A DNA stretch of 12,264 nt from contig JBOGWA010000118.1 in NCBI GenBank assembly GCA_050693155.1, positions 1-12,264 of the forward strand, read 5' to 3'. This document shows positions 5,957-12,264 of this stretch, piece by piece. The translations under genes and the position numbers were made by a program. The stretch is from JBOGWA01 sp050693155 (GTDB lineage: Bacteria; Actinomycetota; UBA4738; CALAEC01). Within the stretch, counting starts at the first letter, position 1, and every line of letters begins with the position of its first letter. A model generated the notes under the pieces. It saw only the letters and a list, made by a program, of their open reading frames with translations. It did no database searches and was not told where the DNA came from.

Positions 5957-7708
5957 CTACAGGTACTGACCGGCGTTGACGCCCTCGACCTGCCGACCCT
6001 CGCCGTCGCGGTCGCCGAGCAAGGTCCGGACGTAGACGATCCGCTCGCCTTTCTTGCCGGAGATGCGCGCCCAGTCGTCGGGGTTCGTCGTGTTCGGGAG
6101 GTCTTCGTGCTCCTTGAATTCCGCCCGGATCGCCTCGAGGAGGTCGTCCAGGCGAACCCCCTTCTCGCCGGATTGCAGGAACCGTTTGATCGCCATCTTC
6201 TTCGCCCGCGAGACGACGTTCTCGATCATCGCGCCGGAGTTGAAGTCGCGGAAGAAGAGAACCTCCTTGTCGCCGTTCTGATAGGTGACTTCGAGGAAGC
6301 GATTCTCGGGAGTCTCGGCGTACATCTGGTCGATCGTGGTCGAGATCATGCGCCGGACGACTTCGGCCGGGTCTCCGGTCTCGAGCTCGTCGGGGTGAAT
6401 GGGGACGTCGGTCGTGAGGTACTTCGACATGATTTCCTTCGCCGACGCCCCGTCCGGACGGTCGATCTTGATCTTGACGTCGAGCCGTCCGGGTCGAAGG
6501 ATCGCCGGGTCGATGAGATCCTCACGGTTCGAGGCGCCGATCACGATCACGTTCTCCAGACTCTCGACGCCGTCGATCTCGGAGAGGAGCTGGGGCACGA
6601 TCGTGCTCTCGACGTCGCTCGAGATGCCCGAACCGCGTGTGCGAAAGATCGAGTCCATCTCGTCGAAGAAGACGATAACCGGGAGCCCTTCGGCGGATTT
6701 CTCCTTCGCTCGCTGGAAGATCAGGCGAATCTGCCGCTCGGTCTCGCCCACGAACTTGTTGAGAAGCTCCGGGCCCTTGATGTTCAGGAAGTAGGAGTGG
6801 GCATCTGCACGGCCCGTCTTCTCGGACACCTGTTGCGCGAGCGAATTCGCAACGGCTTTAGCAATGAGCGTTTTTCCGCAGCCGGGCGGCCCGTACAGAA
6901 GCACCCCCTGCGGTGGCTTCAGCGAGTGCTCGAGGAAAAGTTCGGCGTGGAGGAACGGCAACTCGACCGCGTCGCGAATGTCCTCGATCTGCGACTCGAG
7001 GCCACCGATGTCTTCGTAGGTGACGTCGGGGATCTCCTCGAGGACGAGCTCCTCGACCTCCTCCTTGGGTAGGCGCTCGAGCGCGTGGCCGGACCGTGGG
7101 TCGTAGAGCAGAGGGTCTCCCACTCGAAGCGGTGAGGCGCGGAGCGCCTGCGACACGATGGCAACCATCTCTTCGTCGCCGCGTCCGAGAACCACGACGC
7201 GTTCCTCGTCGAGAATCTCCTTGATCGTCACGACCTCACCGAGCCGATCTTGCTCGATGACTTCGACGACGTTGAGGGCCTCGTTCAGGATCACCTGGAG
7301 GCCTCGGTGAAAGCCCGCGCGGTCCAGCTGCGGGTGAACGTTTACGCGCATCTTCCGACCGGCGGTGAAGACGTCGACGCTTCCGTCAACGTTCTCCTCG
7401 AGCAGAACGCCGAACGACGCCGGCGGATGCGTGAGCTTGTCGACCTCTTCCTTCAACGCCTCGATCTTCGTACGCTCGCTTTGGAGGGCCTCGACCAGCT
7501 TGTCGTTTTGGGCCTGGGCCCGAGAGAGACGACTCTTCACTTCGAGGAGCCGTTCCTCCAGCAGTTTTACCTGCCGAGGCGGGTTCTGGAGGCGCCGCCT
7601 GAGCAGAGCGATCTCGTCTTCGAGAAACTTGATGTGGGTCTGCAGCTCGTCGACGCGCTTCTCGTACTGTTCAAAGCGTTCCTGCGCGTCCATGGGTCCT
7701 ACATCCAC
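5957..7708 (-). CDS. mpa: Proteasomal AAA+ ATPase Mpa/ARC
   Basis: This hexameric ring ATPase binds Pup, unfolds tagged proteins and feeds them to the 20S core. With the start chosen here it is 583 aa. Residues about 8-94 form a coiled coil (FEQYEKRVDELQTHIKFLED onwards) that pairs with Pup. Two OB-type domains follow to about 215. The AAA module has Walker A GPPGCGKT (273-280), Walker B VIVFFDEMD (344-352) and an arginine-rich ILRPGRLD segment. The protein ends GQYL, the C-terminal tail with penultimate tyrosine that docks on PrcA. GTG at 7708 has GAGGGGG 8 bases upstream and lies just below a TATACT -10 element. ATG at 7693 (MDAQERF) is a good alternative, although its AGGA is only 3 bases away. 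ATG at 7777 would add unrelated residues, overlap trmI and include the promoter, so I reject it. Confidence 0.95.
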   Translation of the reverse strand: MDVGPMDAQERFEQYEKRVDELQTHIKFLEDEIALLRRRLQNPPRQVKLLEERLLEVKSRLSRAQAQNDKLVEALQSERTKIEALKEEVDKLTHPPASFGVLLEENVDGSVDVFTAGRKMRVNVHPQLDRAGFHRGLQVILNEALNVVEVIEQDRLGEVVTIKEILDEERVVVLGRGDEEMVAIVSQALRASPLRVGDPLLYDPRSGHALERLPKEEVEELVLEEIPDVTYEDIGGLESQIEDIRDAVELPFLHAELFLEHSLKPPQGVLLYGPPGCGKTLIAKAVANSLAQQVSEKTGRADAHSYFLNIKGPELLNKFVGETERQIRLIFQRAKEKSAEGLPVIVFFDEMDSIFRTRGSGISSDVESTIVPQLLSEIDGVESLENVIVIGASNREDLIDPAILRPGRLDVKIKIDRPDGASAKEIMSKYLTTDVPIHPDELETGDPAEVVRRMISTTIDQMYAETPENRFLEVTYQNGDKEVLFFRDFNSGAMIENVVSRAKKMAIKRFLQSGEKGVRLDDLLEAIRAEFKEHEDLPNTTNPDDWARISGKKGERIVYVRTLLGDRDGEGRQVEGVNAGQYL

Positions 7709-7716
7709 CAGAGGAT

Positions 7717-7723
7717 CCCCCTC
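7717..7723 (-). promoter_or_regulatory. ribosome binding site deciding the mpa start
   Basis: GAGGGGG on the minus strand ends 8 bases before GTG at 7708, good spacing for initiation there. The predicted mRNA would begin at or beside this site, giving a very short leader. The stretch can pair with a nearby CCTC (GAGG-GGGAT-CCTC), a weak hairpin that might partly mask it. Confidence 0.45.
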
Positions 7724-7729
7724 GGCCCG

Positions 7730-7735
7730 AGTATA
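7730..7735 (-). promoter_or_regulatory. candidate -10 element for mpa-dop
   Basis: TATACT on the minus strand matches the -10 consensus at five of six bases and lies in the trmI-mpa gap. It predicts a start near 7723, directly ahead of the GAGGGGG site. No good -35 is visible at the usual spacing. Its position inside the longest possible mpa reading frame argues that translation starts further down. Confidence 0.45.
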
Positions 7736-7763
7736 TCGTGGGCCCTTCGGATCGCCGCTGAAG

Positions 7764-8591
7764 CTACGTGACCTCATATCGGCCGGGTCGGTCGCGGCTT
7801 GAGCGGTCGACGTCCGTTGTTTGGCGAGCTACCGTGATGAATCCGGTGTGGGCGACCATCCGGTGGTTGGGCCTCACGCTTCGGGGCGTGACGTGCCACG
7901 TTCGGAGCATGAGCTCGAAGGTCTCGATCTCTGCGAACCCTGCGCGTTCGAGACTCGCCGTGAGCAGCTGGATCTGGCCGGTCGTGGGCAGGAAGCTGCA
8001 GAGCACTCCGCCGGCGCGAAGCACGGCGCCGACTTCCCGAAGCACCAGCTCGGGCCCCGGGAGATCGAGGAGCACTCGATCGAACTCCTCCCCCGAGTCG
8101 CCGGCCTCCTGGATGCTTCCGTGTCGGAGATCGAGCCAGGCGGGCGCCTTGCCGAAGAACGCCTCGACGTTTTCCCGGGCGCGGGCATGAAACTCGCTCC
8201 GTTCCTCGTAGGAGACAACCCTCCCGTCGGGACCTACCGCCCGGGAGAGCGCGATCGTCAAGGCGCCCGAGCCGGAGCCGGCCTCAAGGACGACCGCCCC
8301 GGGGAAGACGTCACCGTAGACGAGCACTGCGCCGAGGTCCTTCGGGTACATGACCTGGGCTCCCCGGCCCATCTTCACGGTGAAATCGGCGAGGCGAGGC
8401 CGGAAACAGAGAAGCGGCATCCCAGTTGTTGCGCGGATCGTCGTCCCTTCGGTGGCCCCGAGGACGAGGTCGTGAGGGACCTGCCCGCCGTGGAAGTGAA
8501 ACGTCAGCCCCGGTTCGAGACGGATGAGAAACCGCCGACCCTTTGGGTCCACGAGCAAAGCGCGCTCCCCCGATTCGAACGGTCCGCTCAT
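7764..8591 (-). CDS. trmI: tRNA (adenine(58)-N1)-methyltransferase TrmI
   Basis: This is a SAM-dependent enzyme that makes m1A58 in the T loop of tRNAs, normally as a homotetramer. At 275 aa it is close to the M. tuberculosis enzyme Rv2118c (280 aa as I recall). The N-terminal small beta domain (residues 1-75) is followed by YPKDLGAVLVYGD, the SAM-binding motif VLEAGSGSGALT (101-112), the acidic VVSYEER strand end (125-131) and the catalytic DRVLLDLPGP motif (171-180, Asp176). ATG at 8591 gives the usual N terminus; further upstream the frame runs into the M50 gene and looks non-coding. It starts 14 bases after the M50 stop. TrmI just upstream of mpa is a recurring actinobacterial arrangement, also seen in M. 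tuberculosis. A functional link with the proteasome is not implied. Confidence 0.93.
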   Translation of the reverse strand: MSGPFESGERALLVDPKGRRFLIRLEPGLTFHFHGGQVPHDLVLGATEGTTIRATTGMPLLCFRPRLADFTVKMGRGAQVMYPKDLGAVLVYGDVFPGAVVLEAGSGSGALTIALSRAVGPDGRVVSYEERSEFHARARENVEAFFGKAPAWLDLRHGSIQEAGDSGEEFDRVLLDLPGPELVLREVGAVLRAGGVLCSFLPTTGQIQLLTASLERAGFAEIETFELMLRTWHVTPRSVRPNHRMVAHTGFITVARQTTDVDRSSRDRPGRYEVT

Positions 8592-8605
8592 CGAACGGCG
8601 CCAGG

Positions 8606-9346
8606 CTATCCGGGTCGGCGTGCGGTGCGTCGTGTCGAACGCTGGCTCCCCGACGGAGCCGTCAAGGTTCCGGCTCGCCGGGCCGACTCGTCCAGAAACC
8701 AGGCCAGGAGCAGGTACCAGACGCCGACGAACGAACCTGCGAGGAGGACCGCGGCCCCAGCGACCAGCAGCCCGAGCGCGATGACGCGCCCGGCCGCCGA
8801 GCCGATCCTCGTCGCCGTGCGGTAGTTGCCGGTGGCTGCCCACAGCGCCGACCGGAGGAGCCGTCCTCCGTCGAGCGGCAGGCCCGGTACCAGATTGAAG
8901 GCGCCGACGGCGCCATTCGCAACCGCGAGGGTGCCGGCCGCCCGTTCGAACGGCGTGCCGGCGGCAGTCACGGCGGTCAGAGCGAAGAGACCGCCGAGAA
9001 GCACCGAGACCGTCGGCCCAATTAGAGCAATGGCGAACTCATCACGGGCGACCCGAACCTCTCGGGTGATCTCGGCCACGCCGCCGAGGAGAAAGAGGGT
9101 GATTCCTCGAACCGGGACCCCGAGTCGGCGAGCAACCACCGCGTGGGCCAGCTCGTGGGACACAAGGCACGCGAAGAAGAGCAACGCCGTCCCCGCCCCA
9201 AAGCCCACGAGGGAGAGCTGGGACAGTTGGGACTCCTCCCTCGCGAAGTCCGTGTACACGGCGTAGACGACGAGGGAGAGAATCAGGAGCCAGGAGGGAT
9301 GCGCCGCGAGGCGGACTCCCAAGACCCGACCGAGCGGCACCCGCAT
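8606..9346 (-). CDS. M50-family (site-2 protease type) membrane metalloprotease
   Basis: This 246-aa integral membrane zinc protease is of the S2P/M50B type, which cuts substrates within the membrane plane, typically releasing anti-sigma factors or other membrane-held regulators. The zinc ligands are HELAH (64-68) in a membrane helix and Asp159 in NLVPGLPLDGGR (151-162). The N terminus has RLAAHPSWLLILSLVVYAVY, and further hydrophobic spans lie at about 50-63, 105-130 and 186-216. There is no PDZ or CBS domain, so this is a compact form; the basic Ser/Thr/Arg-rich tail (about 221-246) is probably cytosolic. ATG at 9346 matches the usual start of this family. A TTG at 9412 would add 22 residues carrying the palindrome and is rejected. 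It is the first gene of the minus-strand cluster. The substrate is unknown. Confidence 0.88.
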   Translation of the reverse strand: MRVPLGRVLGVRLAAHPSWLLILSLVVYAVYTDFAREESQLSQLSLVGFGAGTALLFFACLVSHELAHAVVARRLGVPVRGITLFLLGGVAEITREVRVARDEFAIALIGPTVSVLLGGLFALTAVTAAGTPFERAAGTLAVANGAVGAFNLVPGLPLDGGRLLRSALWAATGNYRTATRIGSAAGRVIALGLLVAGAAVLLAGSFVGVWYLLLAWFLDESARRAGTLTAPSGSQRSTRRTARRPG

Positions 9347-9356
9347 ATGGGCAGCG

Positions 9357-9362
9357 AGGATA
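9357..9362 (-). promoter_or_regulatory. candidate -10 element for the M50-led operon
   Basis: TATCCT on the minus strand lies 10 bases before ATG at 9346, predicting a leader of only about 3 bases and so near-leaderless translation. This agrees with the absence of a Shine-Dalgarno sequence. At 17-base spacing the -35 position (ATTCCG, 9380-9385) falls inside the palindrome. Support is weak. Confidence 0.3.
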
Positions 9363-9372
9363 GCACCGCACC

Positions 9373-9389
9373 CGAAATTCGGAATTTCG
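9373..9389. promoter_or_regulatory. 17-bp perfect palindrome, candidate operator
   Basis: CGAAATTC-G-GAATTTCG has two perfect 8-base arms around a single central base. It lies in the 90-base gap between the divergent M50 and carboxypeptidase genes. It is clearly richer in A/T than its surroundings. It overlaps the predicted -35 region of the M50 promoter and lies just upstream of a possible plus-strand -35 (TTGTAC, 9400-9405). This is a typical place for a dimeric repressor or activator site serving both directions. The regulator is not identifiable here. Confidence 0.5.
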
Positions 9390-9399
9390 CCTCGATCCC

Positions 9400-9428
9400 T
9401 TGTACCGATCAACTCCGCAAGCCAAAAT
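9400..9428 (+). promoter_or_regulatory. candidate promoter of the carboxypeptidase gene
   Basis: TTGTAC (9400-9405) and CAAAAT (9423-9428) are separated by exactly 17 bases. They match the sigma-A -35 and -10 consensus at three and four of six bases. The start would fall near 9435, almost on the TTG codon at 9437. Support is weak and rests mainly on spacing and position. Confidence 0.3.
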
Positions 9429-9436
9429 GACCGCTC

Positions 9437-11227
9437 TTGATAGGGCGCCGTGCGACTCGTGCCGCCACGCTCGTGGCGGAGCTGACGGGGATCGCGTTCC
9501 TCCTTCTGTCGTTTGACGGCGTCGCTTCCGGGGGTGTTTTCGGGTCAGGGTCTGCCACGCTGCGCACTTCGAAGGCGGCCGTCCGATTCGGGCAGAGCGC
9601 GGCCCTGCACGGAAAACTGAGCGAACGGACGCCGTGCGTCACGGGGCGGACGGTGACGCTCGAGGCCATGCGAGAAGCAGAAGTTGTTTGGGTACAAGTG
9701 GCATCCAAGCAAACGGATGCGGACGGGGTCTACTCGTTCTCTGTGACTCCCGAGCACACGCGAACCTACCGAGTGAGCATCCCCGAAGAAGTTCGGGGCG
9801 GCCGGACGTGTTCGCGAGCGATCTCTCCGGAGGCCCGCGTCGCGGTCGCCGTGCGCGTGGACGTTCGCCTCCCCCGGGCCCGCGTGGCTGCCGGGCAGTG
9901 TGCGCCGATCGATGCGACGGTTGCTCCTCCGAAGCCGTCGACCCGCGTCCAGCTCGAGGAGCGGGGCGAGCAGGGGTGGCGCCGGTTGGACTCGGAGGTT
10001 CTCAGCGACGCCTCGGAAGCGCGCATCGAGTGGTGCTCCGGCTGGGAGTCGATCGGAAACACTCGGCTGCGGGTGCGATGGCCGGTGCAGGACGGCTTCA
10101 ACGATGCCGGGGTCAGCCGGACCGTGGTCGTGAACGTTCGCAAGGCAGCGTGGATGCGCCAGATCGACCGGTCGGCCTCCGGGCGCTCGGTCGGCATCTC
10201 GGTCCGCGACGCCGGGACGTTTCTGTACCGTCGAGCCGACGAACGTTCGAGGACGCCGGCCTCGAACCAGAAGCTCGTCCTCTCGATGGCCCTTCTCGAC
10301 TCGCTGGGGCCGGCGTTCCGCCTTCAAACCTTGGGGGCGGCGAGCCAGGTTGAAAGCGGCGTCGTACGGGGAACGCTCTGGATCCTCGGGCGAGGCGACC
10401 CGCGCGGGAGCTCGGGCACGATGGACCGACTCGCGCGCGCGTTGGCAGCGGCCGGGGTGGAATCGATCGCGGGAGACGTAAAGGGCAGCACCGGCTACTT
10501 CGGCCGCGACTGGTTCGCACCGGGATGGAAGCGAGAGTACCCGGGCCGTGAGGTGGCTCTGCCCACCGCCCTGACGTTCGGTGAGAACCGGTCGCCGAAC
10601 CCGGAACGCGAAGCGGCGGCCGCGTTGGTTCGAAGCCTGCGCGCAGAGGGAATCTCCGTCGGAGGGGTCCCGGGCGCCGGAGCGGCCCCCGACGGACTCG
10701 AGACGATCGCCTCTGTCGGATCCGCGAGTCTGGAGGCGCTCCTTCGGTATCAGAACGTCACGTCATCGAACTTCTATGCCGAAGTGTTGGGCAAGCGACT
10801 CGGCATCGAGCACGCGGGCGTCCCCGGCACCATCGCCAAAGGAGCCGGTGCTGCGGAAGCATGGGCCGGGCAGCAAGGGGTCCCGCTGGCAGCCTACGAC
10901 TCCTCCGGTCTCTCGGCCCGAAATGCAGTCTCCTCGTCGGGACTGGTCCGACTTCTCGGGATCGCGGAACGTGCGGACTGGGGTGACGAATTCCGCGAAA
11001 CCCTGCCCCATGGTGGACAAGGGACGCTTCAGCATCGGCTGACCGGGGTCCCGATTCGCGCCAAGACCGGAACCCTGTCGGGTGTCTCCGCCCTTTCCGG
11101 GTACGTCTGGCTCGACCACCGTGACGTTTGGGCGGAGTTCGCAATCCTTTCCTCCGGGATGGACAAGGACCAAGCAGCCGATCTCGAGGATCGGATCGTT
11201 CGCATTCTCGCCCGCCGTGCAGGGTAG
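9437..11227 (+). CDS. Exported PBP4-type D-alanyl-D-alanine carboxypeptidase (DacB family)
   Basis: This 596-aa exported penicillin-binding protein (S13 family) trims or cleaves peptidoglycan stem peptides. The N terminus has a basic RR start, a hydrophobic core (TGIAFLLLSF) and a GVASG cleavage region near residue 31, a plausible Sec signal. Residues about 37-235 form a long extension of predicted beta strands, likely two Ig-like or carboxypeptidase-regulatory-like modules, holding six cysteines besides none in the core motifs. The catalytic part follows: SNQK (Ser276, Lys279), SSN (443-445), DSSGLS (488-493), GGQGTL (526-531) and KTG (543-545). All S13 motifs are intact. The start is TTG at 9437, the first possible codon after an in-frame TGA at 9428. 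GTG at 9473 would remove the basic signal region. No Shine-Dalgarno is evident, so the start is uncertain. The Rieske gene follows 15 bases on. Confidence 0.9.
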   Translation: MIGRRATRAATLVAELTGIAFLLLSFDGVASGGVFGSGSATLRTSKAAVRFGQSAALHGKLSERTPCVTGRTVTLEAMREAEVVWVQVASKQTDADGVYSFSVTPEHTRTYRVSIPEEVRGGRTCSRAISPEARVAVAVRVDVRLPRARVAAGQCAPIDATVAPPKPSTRVQLEERGEQGWRRLDSEVLSDASEARIEWCSGWESIGNTRLRVRWPVQDGFNDAGVSRTVVVNVRKAAWMRQIDRSASGRSVGISVRDAGTFLYRRADERSRTPASNQKLVLSMALLDSLGPAFRLQTLGAASQVESGVVRGTLWILGRGDPRGSSGTMDRLARALAAAGVESIAGDVKGSTGYFGRDWFAPGWKREYPGREVALPTALTFGENRSPNPEREAAAALVRSLRAEGISVGGVPGAGAAPDGLETIASVGSASLEALLRYQNVTSSNFYAEVLGKRLGIEHAGVPGTIAKGAGAAEAWAGQQGVPLAAYDSSGLSARNAVSSSGLVRLLGIAERADWGDEFRETLPHGGQGTLQHRLTGVPIRAKTGTLSGVSALSGYVWLDHRDVWAEFAILSSGMDKDQAADLEDRIVRILARRAG

Positions 11228-11242
11228 GAGTAGTCTCGAGCC

Positions 11243-11596
11243 GTGACGGCCGAGCTCGAGATCGGACCCATTTCGGATTTCCCGCCTGGGACGGTTAAGG
11301 GTGTCGGTCCTTGGGTCGTCGGGAACGCGGACGGGAGCTACTTCGCCTTGTCGCGGCGCTGTCGCCACCTGTTCGCCGACCTCGGGAACGGCGCGGTCGA
11401 CAAGGACGACGGTCTCGTGTGCCCGTGGCACGCCTCGAAGTACGACGTGGAAACCGGCCGGATGACCCGAGGCCCCCAGGGATTCTTCGCGAAGATTCCG
11501 GGTCTCGGCCCGACCTACAAGGCCATCACGACGGTGTTTCCACTTCGACGTGGGACCGTCGTCGAGCGCGACGGAAAGCTCTTCGTCCGTTCCTAG
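11243..11596 (+). CDS. Rieske [2Fe-2S] domain protein
   Basis: This 117-aa protein is a single Rieske domain that binds a [2Fe-2S] cluster through two Cys and two His. The ligand motifs are CRH (Cys40, His42) and CPWH (Cys60, His63), 17 residues apart, both complete. There is no catalytic dioxygenase domain, signal peptide or membrane helix, so it resembles a soluble ferredoxin-like component or small subunit rather than a cytochrome bc1 Rieske protein. GTG at 11243 starts 15 bases after the carboxypeptidase stop; a GGAG lies about 12 bases before it, rather far. It may be read through from the gene before. The oxidoreductase gene that converges on it could be a redox partner, but this is only inference. 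Confidence 0.87.
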   Translation: MTAELEIGPISDFPPGTVKGVGPWVVGNADGSYFALSRRCRHLFADLGNGAVDKDDGLVCPWHASKYDVETGRMTRGPQGFFAKIPGLGPTYKAITTVFPLRRGTVVERDGKLFVRS

Positions 11597-11608
11597 CCCC
11601 GCTCGGGG
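11597..11608 (+). terminator. possible weak hairpin between convergent genes
   Basis: Directly after the Rieske stop codon, CCCCG-CT-CGGGG forms a short GC-only hairpin in the 59-base gap between two converging genes. The loop is tight and no T-run follows, so any termination would be weak or factor-assisted. Confidence 0.25.
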
Positions 11609-11655
11609 TCTCGATCACCCCCGCCATTCGCGTCTCCTTTTCACGACTCCAGTCC

Positions 11656-12264
11656 TCAACCTGGGAACCAGCGTGCCAAACGGTCGCGCTCGAACGCCTC
11701 CTTCGACTCGAGGTGTTCCGGCGCCGCATCCCCGATCTCGATCGCGGGCGGTTGGGCAAGAAAGTTCCCTCTCACCATCGACGCGGCCCCCCCGCCGACC
11801 TCGAGGAAGCAGTATCCGAACCCCTCGAACTCCTCACTCGGCGCTCGATCCGCCACGGCGGCGGCAATGTTCCGGGCGACGACCTCTCCGTGCCGCTCCG
11901 CGAACACGCCGGCCTTCGGGAAGGGCAGTCCAGCGCCCGTCTGCATTTCGACCACGTCCCCGATCGCGTAAATCCTCTGGTGCTCGGTTGCGAGCGTGGA
12001 GGGGTCGACCTGGACCCAGTCTCCATCGCCGGTCAGCCCGCTCTCCCTCACTACCGGCGGTGGACGATTCGGGGGGACGAGAATCAGGACCTCGGCCTCT
12101 ACGGTGTCGCCGCCCGACAAGGTGACGCGCCCGGGCTGGACGTCCTCGGTCTGCGCGAGGGGGCGGAATCGGATGTCCTGGGTCTTCAGCCGTCCCTCGA
12201 CCTGGGCGCAGGTGGCCGGGCCGGCCGCCGGCATCGACATCGGCTGCGGGGTAAGAACTTGCAT
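11656..12264 (-). CDS. FAD-dependent pyridine nucleotide/quinone oxidoreductase, C-terminal part (partial)
   Basis: The 202 visible residues are the C-terminal half of a two-dinucleotide-fold flavoprotein, closest in style to sulfide:quinone reductase or type II NADH dehydrogenase relatives. The key mark is IYAIGDV (98-104 of the visible part), the second FAD-binding motif, whose Asp contacts the flavin. Next comes LPFPKAGVFAERHGEVVARNI (from residue 113) and a C-terminal GYCFLEVGGGAASMVRGNF stretch typical of this group. VEAEVLILVPPNRPPPVV (55-72) corresponds to the end of the NAD(P)/middle domain. The first Met visible lies exactly at the window edge and is internal: the N-terminal FAD GxGxxG fold and the true start lie beyond 12264. 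The redox-active cysteine pair of classic sulfide:quinone reductases cannot be judged from this fragment. Substrate is unknown. Confidence 0.82.
   Translation of the reverse strand: MQVLTPQPMSMPAAGPATCAQVEGRLKTQDIRFRPLAQTEDVQPGRVTLSGGDTVEAEVLILVPPNRPPPVVRESGLTGDGDWVQVDPSTLATEHQRIYAIGDVVEMQTGAGLPFPKAGVFAERHGEVVARNIAAAVADRAPSEEFEGFGYCFLEVGGGAASMVRGNFLAQPPAIEIGDAAPEHLESKEAFERDRLARWFPG

Noticed and set aside
5801..7072. Open frame of 423 codons antisense to mpa and the start of dop
   Set aside because: It mirrors the strongly supported mpa gene, has no recognisable domain, and such long antisense frames are expected when third codon positions are GC-rich.
7709..7777. Longer N terminus of Mpa starting at ATG 7777
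   Set aside because: It overlaps trmI, has no ribosome binding site, contains the TATACT promoter element and does not resemble Mpa N termini.
8592..8843. 84-residue N-terminal extension of TrmI
   Set aside because: It lies out of frame across the end of the M50 gene, and its Arg/Gly/Pro-rich composition is not like TrmI, which begins normally at 8591.
9347..9412. 22-residue N-terminal extension of the M50 protease from a TTG codon
   Set aside because: The ATG at 9346 begins the usual N terminus of this family; the extension contains the palindrome and a promoter-like hexamer, and TTG is a poor start.
11597..11655. Strong bidirectional terminator between the converging genes
   Set aside because: Only a 5-bp GC hairpin with a two-base loop is found and no T-run follows on either strand, so only a weak candidate is listed.
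12262..12264. ATG at the window edge as the start of the flavoprotein
   Set aside because: The visible part begins in the middle domain and lacks the N-terminal FAD fold, so the codon is internal and the gene is cut by the window.

Overview
The window comes from a GC-rich actinobacterium (Actinomycetota). The evidence is a complete prokaryotic ubiquitin-like protein (Pup)-proteasome locus, frequent GTG starts and a GC-rich third codon position. Pup ends in Gly-Gly-Glu rather than the mycobacterial Gly-Gly-Gln, and gene content around the locus differs from mycobacteria. This suggests a lineage outside Mycobacteriales, but I cannot name it from sequence alone.

Minus strand, bases 9346 down to 18, holds nine co-oriented, closely packed genes in transcription order: an M50 (site-2 protease type) membrane metalloprotease, the tRNA m1A58 methyltransferase trmI, the proteasomal AAA+ ATPase mpa/arc, the depupylase dop, pup, the proteasome beta subunit prcB, the alpha subunit prcA, an Eis-type GNAT acetyltransferase, and the Pup ligase pafA. 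pup, prcB and prcA overlap by 4 and 1 bases. The eis-like gene starts 10 bases after prcA. The larger gaps (55, 55, 82 and 67 bases, upstream of mpa, dop, pup and pafA) contain promoter-like -10 elements ahead of mpa, pup and pafA, so internal promoters are likely. Together these genes form one tagging and degradation pathway: PafA links the C-terminal glutamate of Pup to substrate lysines, Mpa captures Pup and unfolds the substrate, PrcA/PrcB degrade it, and Dop removes Pup. The Eis-like enzyme is the unexpected member.

Plus strand, 9437 to 11596, diverges from the M50 gene. It encodes an exported PBP4-type D-alanyl-D-alanine carboxypeptidase with an unusually long N-terminal extension, then a small Rieske [2Fe-2S] protein. 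A 17-bp perfect palindrome (9373-9389) lies in the divergent intergenic space and is the best operator candidate in the window.

Minus strand, 12264 to 11656, is the C-terminal part of a flavin-dependent pyridine nucleotide/quinone oxidoreductase. It converges on the Rieske gene and is cut by the window edge.

No tRNA, rRNA, insertion sequence, CRISPR array or other mobile element is visible. No gene-free stretch exceeds about 90 bases.
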